DNA of 64,000 nucleotides from Nothopassalora personata (Eukaryota > Ascomycota > Dothideomycetes > Mycosphaerellales > Mycosphaerellaceae). Both the position numbers and the translations under genes were made by a program. The stretch spans positions 2,418,001-2,482,000 of the forward strand of contig CM066298.1 in NCBI GenBank assembly GCA_033816765.1, read 5' to 3'. The notes beneath the pieces are model-generated. The model was not told where the DNA came from. It saw only the letters and a program-made list of their open reading frames with translations, and ran no database searches. Positions 1-9,521 of the stretch are shown piece by piece (position 1 is the first letter of the stretch; each line of letters begins with the position of its first letter).

Positions 1-722
1 GTATGCCGCGGTATTATAGGGTCTCGTATTATAGGATTACGAGAGATAAAAGGGATAGGGTTAATCGTATAAGCGAGTGTCCTAATACGGTCGCTAATAA
101 AGTTAGCGAGTCTAGTCTACGAGTCTATAGACACCGAGTCTATAGACACCGAGTCTATCCTACCGTCTAATAATATAATAACTCTTACGTAGCTCTCTTA
201 CTAGCTTACGATAGCCCTAGTCTTACTAATAGCTACTGCTTATAACTTCCTAAAGGACTCGCTATATCTTAGGCTCTATAGCTAGAGCTTATTCTTTACT
301 AAGACTACGCTTTAATCTAATACCTCTTCGTAGCTCTTAATACTAGCGAAGGGTAAGGTCGAATCTATCGAGGCGGAGGATAGTATAAGACTCGCTATCG
401 TCGAGGCTATATTTCTAGAATAGTTCCTCGACTCGCTAGCGTAGCTCGGCCTAGCGAGCCTAATTATAAGCCTAATTATCCTCGCGAGTCCCTCGCTACT
501 CTACGAGTCGCTAGCGGAGGGTCCGTTCGCTAATTCGAATACCGTAGAGATTAAAGAGGTTGTCTCGAATAGCTGCCTATGTGAATTCAGCGGCAGTCCA
601 TAGCTCGATATCGATACGAAAGGGCTCTAGATCGATCGCTAGACGTATCATTATATAAAGTAATGTAGCGAGTGTACTATTAGACAAATAGCGAGTCTAT
701 AAGACAAATAGCGAGTCTATAA
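1..722. repeat. RIP-degraded repeat remnant, family unknown
   Basis: The stretch is almost free of CA and TG dinucleotides and rich in TA and CG, like the dead elements further right. Normal composition resumes at about 723. Short direct repeats are visible: a CGAGTCTATAGACAC unit at about 119-158, and a unit containing AGACAAATAGCGAGTCTATA at about 682-722. No open frame of useful length and no LTR or terminal inverted repeat is seen. It is probably the end of a RIP-killed transposon running off the left edge. Confidence 0.6.
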
Positions 723-972
723 TAATGAGGATTGAGGATTGCGAGTTTTGAATGCGGGTATTTGCCGGTTTTGTAAGCCTAGGCCACTGTCGTTTGATGT
801 GGCGTTTGATGACATACTTGATGAGGCGTGCCAGCAAAAGCCGGCGGGAAAGAAGCAGCGGAAGGGTTTCCGCGTCGCGCGCGCTTTTGTTGACATTCAA
901 GTAAACAGAGGCAACGCCATAGAAGTTCGATTCTACAATTGTGCACAGAGCATACGATCAAGACAGGACAGC

Positions 973-1800
973 ATGGACCCTCAAGCAGCCCTCGCCATGC
1001 TCCAACAACGCCAACTACAATCGCTCTCGATTCTTACGCTCTCCGAACCCCTCCTCAACACCACCACCATCAACGCGCCCAAATCGCCGTCGCGTCGCTA
1101 CTCCAATGCCTCCCAAGCAACGCAAACACCGTCCTCGCTGGCCGCTGACTTGACCCACTACCGCGACCTCTTCTCCAAACTCCGCTTCTCCTACGTCGAG
1201 CAAGTGACCAAAGAACGCTTCCTCCGCAGCATCACCGCCGAGACACCCGAGTTCGTGTCGGCGGCTGAGAATGCCGAATTCGACCAAGTCCTCAAAGGCG
1301 AGAAAGCGGCACTAAAGCAGAAGAAAGAAGAAGTACGCGAGATCGTCGGCGTGCTTGAAGAACAGGGGAGGAGTCTAGCGAAGCGATACGAGAATGTCCA
1401 GCTTCAAACACAGCAGCTGGAGAGTCTGCCTGCCGACATCGCGTACCTTGAGGATACGATCGAGGCGTTGAAGGTGAAGCAGGAGCCGAGCAGTGAGGAT
1501 CCGGAAATGCGGCTGAACTTACAGCAGACGCGCCTGTTGCTGGAAGATAAACAGCGGGAGATGAGGACTGTCGACATGGAGATTGAGAGATTGCAGGCTG
1601 CGTTGCCGGCGAAACGAGCGGAAGTGCAGAGATTGAGAGATGAGTTGGCGCCGATACAGATGAGAAAGATCAAGGCGGTAGAGGAGGCGCAGGAGGCGAA
1701 GAGGAGGAGGGACATGGGAGCTGGTGCAGATGAGTTGGAGGAGAAGGGCAGGTGGTTGAGGGGTGTTGAAGCGAGTATGAAGGCCATGCTGGAGGTTTGA
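973..1800 (+). CDS. sos7: Kinetochore protein Sos7-like coiled-coil protein
   Basis: A 275-aa intronless frame. Residues 62-84 hold a conserved-looking block (HYRDLFSKLRFSYVEQVTKE) that I recognise from fungal Sos7, the Spc7/KNL1-interacting kinetochore subunit of fission yeast. Sos7 anchors Spc7 and the Mis12 complex at centromeres in the nucleus. After about residue 107 the protein is an almost uninterrupted charged coiled coil (Lys/Glu/Arg/Gln/Leu heptads) with no catalytic motif, which fits a structural kinetochore component. The frame stays open upstream to an ATG at 739, but those 78 extra residues are low-complexity and unlike the family, so the MDPQ start at 973 is preferred. Base composition is normal, with no RIP. 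The family call is from memory of the motif, not a search. Confidence 0.75.
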   Translation: MDPQAALAMLQQRQLQSLSILTLSEPLLNTTTINAPKSPSRRYSNASQATQTPSSLAADLTHYRDLFSKLRFSYVEQVTKERFLRSITAETPEFVSAAENAEFDQVLKGEKAALKQKKEEVREIVGVLEEQGRSLAKRYENVQLQTQQLESLPADIAYLEDTIEALKVKQEPSSEDPEMRLNLQQTRLLLEDKQREMRTVDMEIERLQAALPAKRAEVQRLRDELAPIQMRKIKAVEEAQEAKRRRDMGAGADELEEKGRWLRGVEASMKAMLEV

Positions 1801-2615
1801 GGAGGTCCAATGCTACCTGCTGGCGTTTGCGGCCTTCTGGTTGTGCTGGGGGCTGAAGAAGATACCCTGTCCCCTGTCCTATCACCGTTCATGTTTCTTC
1901 TCTGGCCGCCTTTCTCGGCAGCGTCTACTCTGGAGGCGCAGCGATTTTTCGTCGAGGAACAGGGCCAGACATTCGATTGCAGCAGCCCCTCAGGCGGTCG
2001 GACGCTATGCTTCGTGTTATCGGGTCCACGCCTGACCCGATAATGTGATTTCGACTACCACACGCCACGCGTTGGACCACTACTCGACGCAGAATTGTTT
2101 ACCTCTACCTTGAATCCAGCAAGTTGTCTTCGGCGCCAAAGACGATGTGACAGGAGACTTTAGCCTCGAAATGGTCACCGATGCGAACTCCGAACGACAT
2201 GACTAAGCCGATGGGCACAATGCCAGTTGAGACGACACTTCCTTTCTAAGCTAATCCGTCTCCTCTTCCACAACGTTACCATTGCAGGATTCTCGACCAC
2301 TAACAAGATGGGACTCACTACGTTCGTAGAATAGGTGACCAGTCTTGGTGCGTTTGCTGACCATTCCCTAAGGTTACATCCACCCCTCCGCAGTTTCTGC
2401 GGGCGCCATGATGCTTGTTTGGAGCTCACAGCTCCACCTCATCGACCATCGGCGTCCGCTCGGGCTGTCTGCTTCGCGGTGATCATATACATTGCCCGCG
2501 TGGTTCCGTAAGTATAGTTGTGAGCACATCTCCTTCTGTTTCTCGTCTGGGAAAGAATACATCGTCGAAGCAAGCAAATTATAGCACGATTCACACCAGT
2601 ATCAATCCTATCATC
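1801..2615. other. Intergenic region between the Sos7-like and SDR genes
   Basis: Ordinary composition with CA and TG present. Short frames here have no recognisable motif and overlap one another on both strands. The region should contain the 3' UTR of the left gene and the promoter and 5' UTR of the SDR gene. No repeat or RNA gene was recognised. Confidence 0.5.
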
Positions 2616-3413
2616 ATGCCGGGACAATACGCAATCTACCCATCTCTCCGCGACAAGGTTGTTGTCGTGACTGGCGGAGCAGAAGGAATCGGAGGAGCCA
2701 CTGTCGAGATGTTCTCCCACCAAGGCGCAAAAGCAATCATATTGGACATCTCAGAAACCTCCGCCCACAAACTCATCGAGAAAATTAAAACGGACGCCAC
2801 GCAAACGACCCAAATCCCAACCTTCTACCAATGCGACGTAGTAAATCTCCCCCGCCTCAAGTCCATCTCCGAAGACATCATCTCCACGCACGGCGGCGTC
2901 AACGTCCTGATCAACAACGCCGCCTGCGCCGGCGGCAAAGCCCGCGCAGGAACTTTCGCAGTCGATGCCGAAACCTGGCAATTCAACGTCGACGTCAACC
3001 TCCGTCATCAATTCTTCCTCACCCAGTACCTCGCCCCTTCAATGAAGAAACTCGGCGGCGGCAGTATCATCAACATGGGCAGCATCTCCTGGCGAATCCC
3101 AGCAACCGGTCTGCCAATCTACACCACCTGCAAAGCCGCCATTCTCGGCCTCACCCGGACCCACGCGCGCGAGTTCGGTAAGGACAATATCCGTGTCAAC
3201 TCCGTCATGCCAGGTTCTATCGCTACTGAGCGGCAGATTGCGGAAGTTTTGACCCCGGAGTATAAGCAGGAGACGTTAGATGCGCAGGCGTTGAAAAGGG
3301 TCTTGGTGCCGGAGGAGGTGGCGAGGGTGATTCTGTTTTTGGCGAGTGATGATGCGAGTGCCATTACGGGGAGTAGTTATTGTGTTGATGGGGGTTGGGT
3401 TAGTGATCCTTGA
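2616..3413 (+). CDS. Short-chain dehydrogenase/reductase (classical SDR)
   Basis: A 265-aa single-exon NAD(P)(H)-dependent oxidoreductase, close to the usual length of 250-270 aa. A Rossmann fold starts with TGGAEGIG (residues 19-26). Asp44 at the end of the second strand favours NAD(H) over NADP(H). CDV (73-75) and the NNAA motif (100-103) follow. The catalytic set is Asn128, Ser156, Tyr169 and Lys173 (YTTCK). The C-terminal part has the usual VNSVMPG and ITGSSYCVDGGW segments. All catalytic residues are present, so it should be active; the substrate cannot be told. The frame extends upstream to 2415, but that part is not SDR-like, so the MPGQ start is chosen. No signal peptide is seen, so it is probably cytosolic. 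Intact coding only 400 bp from the transposon nest shows RIP did not spread into it. Confidence 0.88.
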   Translation: MPGQYAIYPSLRDKVVVVTGGAEGIGGATVEMFSHQGAKAIILDISETSAHKLIEKIKTDATQTTQIPTFYQCDVVNLPRLKSISEDIISTHGGVNVLINNAACAGGKARAGTFAVDAETWQFNVDVNLRHQFFLTQYLAPSMKKLGGGSIINMGSISWRIPATGLPIYTTCKAAILGLTRTHAREFGKDNIRVNSVMPGSIATERQIAEVLTPEYKQETLDAQALKRVLVPEEVARVILFLASDDASAITGSSYCVDGGWVSDP

Positions 3414-3816
3414 CTTCCTGTGCTTGGGTGGAGGCATACGTGGACTTGTCAGGTGAGGGAGAGTAGTGTGGTTGCTCTTTGGGATGGTGATACGGAGGAT
3501 CGGACGCCGGTAAAGGAGGTTGAGAGGGTTATGGAGGAGAGGGGATGGTAGAGTTGGATAGCAAGGTATATAGAGAGATTATCCTTGGATGTCACGTGGA
3601 TGTCTATGGCGAGGGAGCGTGCTGTGAGGGGTGTTGGACGTCGCCACGCCGGCTAAGACGGTTATAGAACCTGCATTCACCGCACTCGTCAGGTGCTGCG
3701 AAAGGGTTGAAGGATATATTTTTGGTAGGAGTGACTCGCATGATCGCGGCTCAGCCCTGTCGGCTTTGACACATGATAACCGCCATCCGTACTACTAACT
3801 CAGGGAAGACGTAGCG
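3414..3816. other. Intergenic region between the SDR gene and the transposon nest
   Basis: Normal base composition. It holds the presumed 3' UTR of the SDR gene. No open frame, repeat or RNA gene was recognised. It ends at the TA (3817-3818) that is duplicated at 60522-60523 around the level-1 DNA transposon. Confidence 0.5.
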
Positions 3817-3818
3817 TA

Positions 3819-3851
3819 GAAGTCAGGTGCGCGTCGTGCACGGTCGCACGT
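3819..3851 (+). repeat. Left terminal inverted repeat of the Fot1-like transposon
   Basis: Begins GAAGTCAGGTGCGCG directly after TA (3817-3818). All 33 bases match the reverse complement of 60489-60521, and similarity continues a few bases further with mismatches. Unlike the transposase it retains CA and TG, so this end shows little RIP. Confidence 0.9.
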
Positions 3852-3892
3852 AATGCACGAGACGCGTTGTTTTATCCAATATTTAAACCTAT

Positions 3893-3960
3893 ATGGCACA
3901 ACACACAAAAGACGTATTTAAATGAGCAATAGCTCGTTTAAAAGAGCTCGACGAGCCTAA
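3893..3960 (+). pseudogene. Fot1-like transposase, 5' fragment
   Basis: An ATG at 3893 opens a frame (MAQHTKDVFK, then a TGA, then AIARLKELDEP) that runs into the 5-bp TSD (CCTAA, 3956-3960) of the chromovirus relic. It continues in frame at 50278 as NITTIANKYRVNR, the helix-turn-helix start typical of Fot1/pogo transposases. The internal TGA and the RIP composition make it a pseudogene. Confidence 0.75.
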
Positions 3961-4319
3961 TGTTACGGAATAATTCCTATGGACCCTAGAATTATAACAA
4001 CGAGACGAGTACGTAACTTATCCTGCCTAAGCGCTTAGACTTAGGGCAATTAGACTACTTATGCTTAGACTAATTAGGCTACTTATACTTAGAATAATTA
4101 GACTAATTACCGAGATCTACGAATCTCCTTTATATTTAGGAACGCTAAGAATCCCTTATAGTTTTAATACGTTTAACTTATATTACTATCTTACTAATTG
4201 GAATATACTCTTATCCTAATTATTTATCTTCGCTTAGCTTACTTTAGCCTCTCTAAAGAATACCGCTACGTAACTTAACTTATCTCTTTTTAAGACTAGC
4301 CCTAGAACGAGACATAACA
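3961..4319 (+). repeat. Left LTR of the chromovirus relic
   Basis: Starts TGTTACGGAATAATTCC and ends GAGACATAACA, collinear with 9099-9504. It is 47 bp shorter because it lacks copies of the short direct repeats seen in the younger LTR. Most CA/TG positions have become TA. Confidence 0.9.
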
Positions 4320-6129
4320 CTTTAAACGCCCTTAGGATAAGCGCTACTTAAGTAGCTAGTAGGGGAACACCCGCCCCTAGTAAAGTAGGAAGCATCCGCC
4401 GTACGCTACTACGATAGACTACTACGAAGGACGATAAGTCTAATAACGATAACGAGTCTACTCTAAGGAAGAACGACATTAAGGCTACTAAGCTAGACCT
4501 CTTCTATAGAGATAGAGCTAAGTTTAACGACTAGGTTAATTAGATAGATATATATCTTATATTTAACCTAGTTAATACTAATAAAAGAACTATCTTCGCT
4601 ATTATGTTCCTTTGCGGAAGCGCGTAGAACTAGATTAAACTATACCTTAAAGAATACCTTAAAGGTATAGGACGACAAGACCCTACCGGAATGTTTAGGA
4701 GCTATACCCTTTTTTAAAGAAAAGATAAAATTAATCTTTAGAACCTCGAACGAAGTTTAATAGGCTATACAAATTATTTAATACCTAAAGTAGAAGACGT
4801 CTACTTTAGAGTATGCCGCTAAATTCGAAGAATACGGACAGATTACTAGATAGAACTAGACGGCGTTAATAACTATATTCCGACGTAGGCTTAAGGACTC
4901 CGTTAAGGACGAGTTAATAAGACACGGAGGAACGATTACTAACCTCGAAGAGCTAATAAAGGCGTTAATCGACATCGACGACTAGCTCTAGGAACGATAC
5001 TAGGAAAAGAAATATAATTCTAAAGTAGGAGGCATAGTAGGATACACTCCGGATTATAAACCCTTAGAGGAATATATTACGAAGGGGGGATTCTTACGAT
5101 AAAGCTAGCCCTATTATAGACTACAGCTAATAGAACTAGACGCTACCTAACGAGGACGGAGGATCGATAAGAGTAGGGGCCTCGGAAAGCCCTTTAAAGG
5201 AAAAGGAAAACTTATATACTATACCTATAGTAGAGAAGGCTATATAGCGCGGGATTACTACGGTAAAAATATAGTACGCCGCGAGTAGTTTAATATAATG
5301 CAACTAAAGGTAGGTAAATCTAGGAGTAGTATTAGACCCCGACAATTTAACTATACCTAGAGAGTAGAGGAGAAGGATAGCAACCGGGTTACGACGCCTC
5401 TCCTAGACCCCTTATAAGGACGAGGAGGATACTATATTTAATAACATACACTACTACCGAATAACTAATAATTAAAGACTATTAGATTATTTAGTATAAT
5501 AGTACGAGGAGTTTACTATAAAGTTAAGAAGGAATCTCGACACGGTTACGGAAGCCTTTACTAGCGATTCTATTACTAGGACTCGTATTAAACCTACTAC
5601 GACGCTAAGTTAGGCGTAGGGTACTAGCTACGATAGCTAGTAGGAACCCTAGGAGCTTAATACGAACGAAATAAGCTCTAAGAAGTAGATATAGACAAAT
5701 CTTACTTTAATAACGATAATAAAGAAAACTAAGATCTAGAATAGAACGGACGTTAGTTACTAGTACCGGAACAATAAATAAACGAACTAGATACTATCGA
5801 AGAAGATTACGTACCGGAATAGTTAAGTAAGGACTTATCCGAAGAAGAAGAGAGCGACACCGACGACGAAAACGAAGTGCACACATTTACGGTAGACGCG
5901 CTAAGAAAACTCTATAAGTTAATTATCTACCTCTAACGAAGGCACGAAGAATCCCTACTAAGGTTCTTAGGAAAACGATACCTAAACCCTAAAGAGTTCG
6001 ATAAAACACTTAATACGATAAGGGGCACAGTATAGGGTTACCTAACTATAAGTAATACGGAGAACTTAGCTAAAGCGGTTATCGAACGACTACCTATAGG
6101 AAGCCAAATAATAGATACTAGATACCTAG
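4320..6129 (+). pseudogene. gag pseudogene of the chromovirus relic, first part
   Basis: Collinear with the intact gag of element 1 (9522-11543), including the zinc-knuckle region near 5215-5260, but Gln codons have become TAG/TAA and other RIP-type changes occur throughout. The reading is cut at 6129 by element 4 and resumes at 38043. Confidence 0.85.
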
Positions 6130-6528
6130 TATTAACGACTAATTAGTTATGTTAACCTTAGGTTTAGTTGTATTAACCTTAGGTTTAGAGAGGGGGGGGG
6201 GTCCCTTAGGTCTAACTTACCCTAATTTCATTTAGGTTTAATTAGACATTTAGGTAAGCTAGCGGGACCTAGTATAGCTGTTAAGATATATACTACGTAG
6301 TTAAGCATTATAAGCGTAGCATTAAGGAAACAATTCAATTCATACCTCTTAAGAAGAGGGCATAGGGGTTTAGGTCCGCTAATCCTCTTATTTTATCTAG
6401 CTACTGCGCTACTCGTCACGTAACCTAATTTCACGGTCCCGGGACCGGCAAATACCTCTGCTTACATAAGCGCCGCTCCATACTACTATAACTCGGATAG
6501 GCCTATATAGGGTAGTTAGTAGATATTA
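6130..6528 (+). repeat. Left LTR of element 4
   Basis: Begins TATTAACGACTAATTAG, probably TGTTAAC before RIP. It contains a twice-repeated unit with TTAACCTTAGGTTTAG, a G-run at about 6190-6200 and a GGTCCCGGGACC palindrome near 6436-6447. It matches 37646-38042 and 61484-61853. Confidence 0.85.
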
Positions 6529-6589
6529 TTTTAGAGGTTAATAAGGGGGGGTATTAAGTGTACACCCGGTGGCGTATTAGCATCTAGTT

Positions 6590-6780
6590 TATAAGGTTAA
6601 AATTACGGTTTAAGGTCTAAGGTTTACGGTTAAGGTTATTACGGTTTAAGGTCTAAGGTTTACGGTTAAGGTTATTACTTAAGGTTAAGGTTTAAGGTTT
6701 AAGGTTCACAGTTAAGGTCGACTAAGGTCGAAAACACTTAAGGTCCAAGGTATTTAGTAACAATTACGGTCATAAGGTCC
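6590..6780 (+). repeat. Short tandem repeats in the leader of element 4
   Basis: Degenerate repeats of GGTTTAAGGTCTAAGG and GGTTAAGG units lie between the left LTR and gag. The second copy (near 61922-61990) keeps a shorter version, so the array varies in length between copies. No coding potential is seen. Confidence 0.6.
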
Positions 6781-6839
6781 TATTAAGTAAAAACTAGTAT
6801 TAGTACATTCTAAAGTAAGTACTACGTAATAATGGATAC

Positions 6840-8566
6840 GGCTACATTACTAGAAAAACTTAGCACCTTTGCCGACATAGGTAGAGGCTACGAATAGCCT
6901 ATAAACCCTACGAAAATGGAAGGGGTCTATAGGGATTCTATCCCTTATAAGGGGATAGAAGAATCGGAGGAAGGGGAAACACCTAAATCTAGTAAAGAAG
7001 GGAGAAGCGGGACTAGCGCCGCTAAATTAGGTATAGGTGTAGGAACGAGCAGTATAATTGGAATAGATACTATAACTGCCCTCTTTAGACGATTAGTAGT
7101 AGCAATAGAAAACGCTAGCCCTCGCTTTCTACCTCTAGGAGGTGCTAAGAATCCGTTCTTTAATAGCACTAATACTACTAAGTTCTAGGAGCGGTTTAGC
7201 GACCTAATGGACTAGTATCCGCCTCGGGCATCTATTAAGAAGGATAATTTCTAGGGTAGGTTTAAGCGCAATTGCGAAACTACTATCCGGCGCGTAGTTA
7301 TAAGGCTACCTAGGTAGCTCACTAATAAGGCACGTTTTAGGAGGGCGTTCTTATTAGAGTTCTTAAGGTTTAACGCCTACTCGATGTTAGGGAGTCGGGA
7401 ATATCTTAAGGAGATTATTAGGGCGTAGTAAGGCAAGAGGCCTAAAGAATAAGATATAAAGGAATTCATCCGCCTGTTTATATCCTTAAGTGACCTAATT
7501 GAACCTAAGGATTTAGATAATAGCTCCCGGAGTCGCCTCCTCCTTTAGGGATTACTAGAGGGAGTCGCGAAAGTAGTCTACAAGGCTTACGGGCTTCACC
7601 TAAAGTAACCTAAGAAGTTTAGGGACTTTTAGAGGATCCTCGATAAAGCTACTAGTATCGTAGATAGTAAGGAGGGATAGAAAGCTATACATATAGATTT
7701 CCCTCTTACTTTACCTTAGCTATACTGCTTAGTCGTAAAGTAAATGCCGCGCCTTAAGCCTAAGATTAACACGCTTAAGAAGGCTACTTCTAGGACTATT
7801 ATTAATGATAACCTTATCTAGAAGGTAGCTAAAATAAGCATACGTGCATACTAGCGCGGTCGCGTCGCGGACGCGGGTACCTTCTACCCGAGCGAGAATT
7901 AACGCTCTATATAACCGGAGAGGCCCGACCTAGATACTAAACTGTAGGTTTACGTAATATAGCGTCCCCTATCGTAGAATCGCGAGTAGTCTAAAGCGAT
8001 AGATAGCTATTACTATAACTGTAGCAGTTTAAAGTACTAGGCTAGTAATTATAGGGCGATAAGGTCCTTAATATCCCGGGGCTACGTACACCTCGCCCCG
8101 AACAACTAGTAGTATCTAGGGAAAGAAGGCAATCCGCGTCCTACTAAGTTTAACTTTCGGAGGGACTATAGTAAACCGAAACTGCTCTATATGCTCCCTC
8201 TACTCGAAGAACATTATAGGCCGATCGAGTTTAATAACTAGTATGAGATTTCTACACTACGTAAGTAATAGATAGGTAGGGACTACACTAGGGTAATAAA
8301 GGTCACGCCTCCTAATTATTCTAAGCCCCCTCCTAACTTTAGGTATTTAATGGAGTATAGCCCTTAGGACGTACGATCTAGCTAAACGGAGAAGGCTACT
8401 AGTACATATTAGGTCTTATCCGGAGAAAGTGAAGTAGAGTAGGCGGTCGACTTAGGCGAGCTTAACGAGGTATCTACCTATCCTATGTAGTCTAACAAAG
8501 TAAAATGGAAGGTACCCGTAGGCATTCTAAAGAATCCGTACCCGAGGACCCGGTCCTTAGCCTAGG
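6840..8566 (+). pseudogene. gag-like pseudogene of element 4, first part
   Basis: One frame, broken mostly by TAG/TAA, runs from about 6840 to the insertion of element 3 at 8567 and continues at 28611. A 90-codon open piece survives at 6916-7188, acidic and Ser/Glu-rich at its start. Beyond it the capsid-like part contains an R-F-N-A-Y-S segment and a lysine-rich stretch. Gag is assigned by position (after the LTR, before the protease) and by charge, not by a diagnostic motif. The second copy at 61484 reads through the same site uninterrupted. Confidence 0.6.
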
Positions 8567-8762
8567 TGTTAAGGGATGTCGTAATGTATAGTACGCCTAC
8601 GACCTACTAGTCGTAGATAAACTAATTCTTACCTTTTGTTTAAGACGTATTACGTGTCGTAAGGTGTACGTATGCGTGTTACGTGCGGCTTAGTAGCCGG
8701 TCGCGACCGTATGTTATATATAAGGCTATATATAAGGGTTAGCTACTAGGCTACCCCTTACA
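8567..8762 (-). repeat. 3' LTR of element 3
   Basis: 196 bp, plus-strand ends TGTTAAGGG and CCCCTTACA. It is nearly identical to 28415-28610, and most differences are C/T or G/A transitions of RIP type. Confidence 0.9.
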
Positions 8763-9063
8763 ATTGCCTCCCCTCCCGTACGAGCTGTCCTTAGCTCGCT
8801 AGTTACTACGTAGAGGTTCCTACGTACTTCTAGAACTATAGTTACTATACGGCCTACATACGGGTTACGTACGTGTTATTATATAGGTATAGGTAAGTAA
8901 GGCTTAGTTACTATACCAACGTAGTTAGTTAGGGGCATAAAACTCTAGCCTAACCTAGCCCTATTCTCCTAGTACGTTCCCTAGCGCACTACCTCCGTTA
9001 TACTACTACTACGTACCCGTACCGTACCCTTACCGTAAGCGCCTCGCTAGTATCATTATTATT
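8763..9063. other. Non-coding 3' part of element 3
   Basis: RIP-degraded sequence between the 3' LTR and the start of the antisense frame. Apart from the purine tract next to the LTR no feature is recognised. By position it would hold the promoter and 5' UTR of the antisense frame. Confidence 0.5.
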
Positions 9064-9098
9064 ATGTCTAACTCGCCTCCGTCCTCTAGCCGCTCCGC

Positions 9099-9504
9099 TG
9101 TTACGGAATGATTCCCATGGACCCTGGAATCATAATGACAAGACGAACACGTGACTCAAAGACGAACACGTGACTCATCCTGCCTGAGCGCTCAGACTTG
9201 GAGCGATCAGACTGCTCATGCTCAGACTGATCAGACTGCTCATGCTCAGACTGATCAGACTGCTCATGCTCAGACTGATCAGACTGATCACCGAGATCTA
9301 CGAATCTCCTTTGTATTTAGGAACGCTAGAAACCCTTATGGTTCTAATGCGTTCAACTCATGTTACTATCTCACTGATTGGAATACAACTCTTATTCCAA
9401 TTATTCATCTTCGCTCAGCTTGCTTCAGCCTCTCCAAAGAATAATCCCGCCACGTGACTTGACTTATCTCTCTTTGAGACTAGCCCTGGAACGAGACAAT
9501 AACA
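9099..9504 (+). repeat. 5' LTR of element 1
   Basis: 406 bp, ends TGTTACGG and CAATAACA. It carries a 19-bp direct duplication with CACGTG (about 9142-9178) and three tandem 24-bp units containing TGATCAGACTGCTCATGC (about 9210-9290), possibly an enhancer. A TATA-like TTTGTATTTA at 9310-9319 lies 30-39 bp before 9349, where the candidate self-primer begins, so the transcript probably starts near 9340-9349. Confidence 0.95.
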
Positions 9505-9506
9505 CT

Positions 9507-9514
9507 TTGAACGC
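9507..9514 (+). promoter_or_regulatory. Candidate self-priming primer-binding site of element 1
   Basis: TTGAACGC, starting two bases inside the LTR end, is the exact reverse complement of GCGTTCAA at 9349-9356, near the predicted RNA 5' end. No TGG-type tRNA complement follows the LTR. This is the Tf1-type arrangement, in which the 5' end of the RNA folds back to prime reverse transcription. The gag-only element shows the same arrangement with a different sequence. Confidence 0.6.
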
Positions 9515-9521
9515 CCTCAGG

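Noticed and set aside
739..972. Upstream extension of the Sos7-like frame
   Set aside because: Open by chance next to RIP DNA; the 78 residues are unlike the family, and the start at 973 fits better.
1810..2043. Short frames after the Sos7-like gene as a separate gene
   Set aside because: Two overlapping frames of similar length, no motif and no start context; most likely 3' UTR.
2415..2615. Upstream extension of the SDR frame as a targeting peptide
   Set aside because: The 67 residues are not convincingly amphipathic or SDR-like, and the classical SDR start MPGQ gives the normal length.
6590..6780. Interstitial telomere repeat
   Set aside because: The units are degenerate TTAAGG-type, not TTAGGG, and belong to the element 4 leader, differing in length between copies.
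9151..9457. Two overlapping frames in the LTR of element 1, repeated at 15776-16082
   Set aside because: They are translations of the LTR tandem repeats and occur identically in both LTRs; the gag start is downstream.
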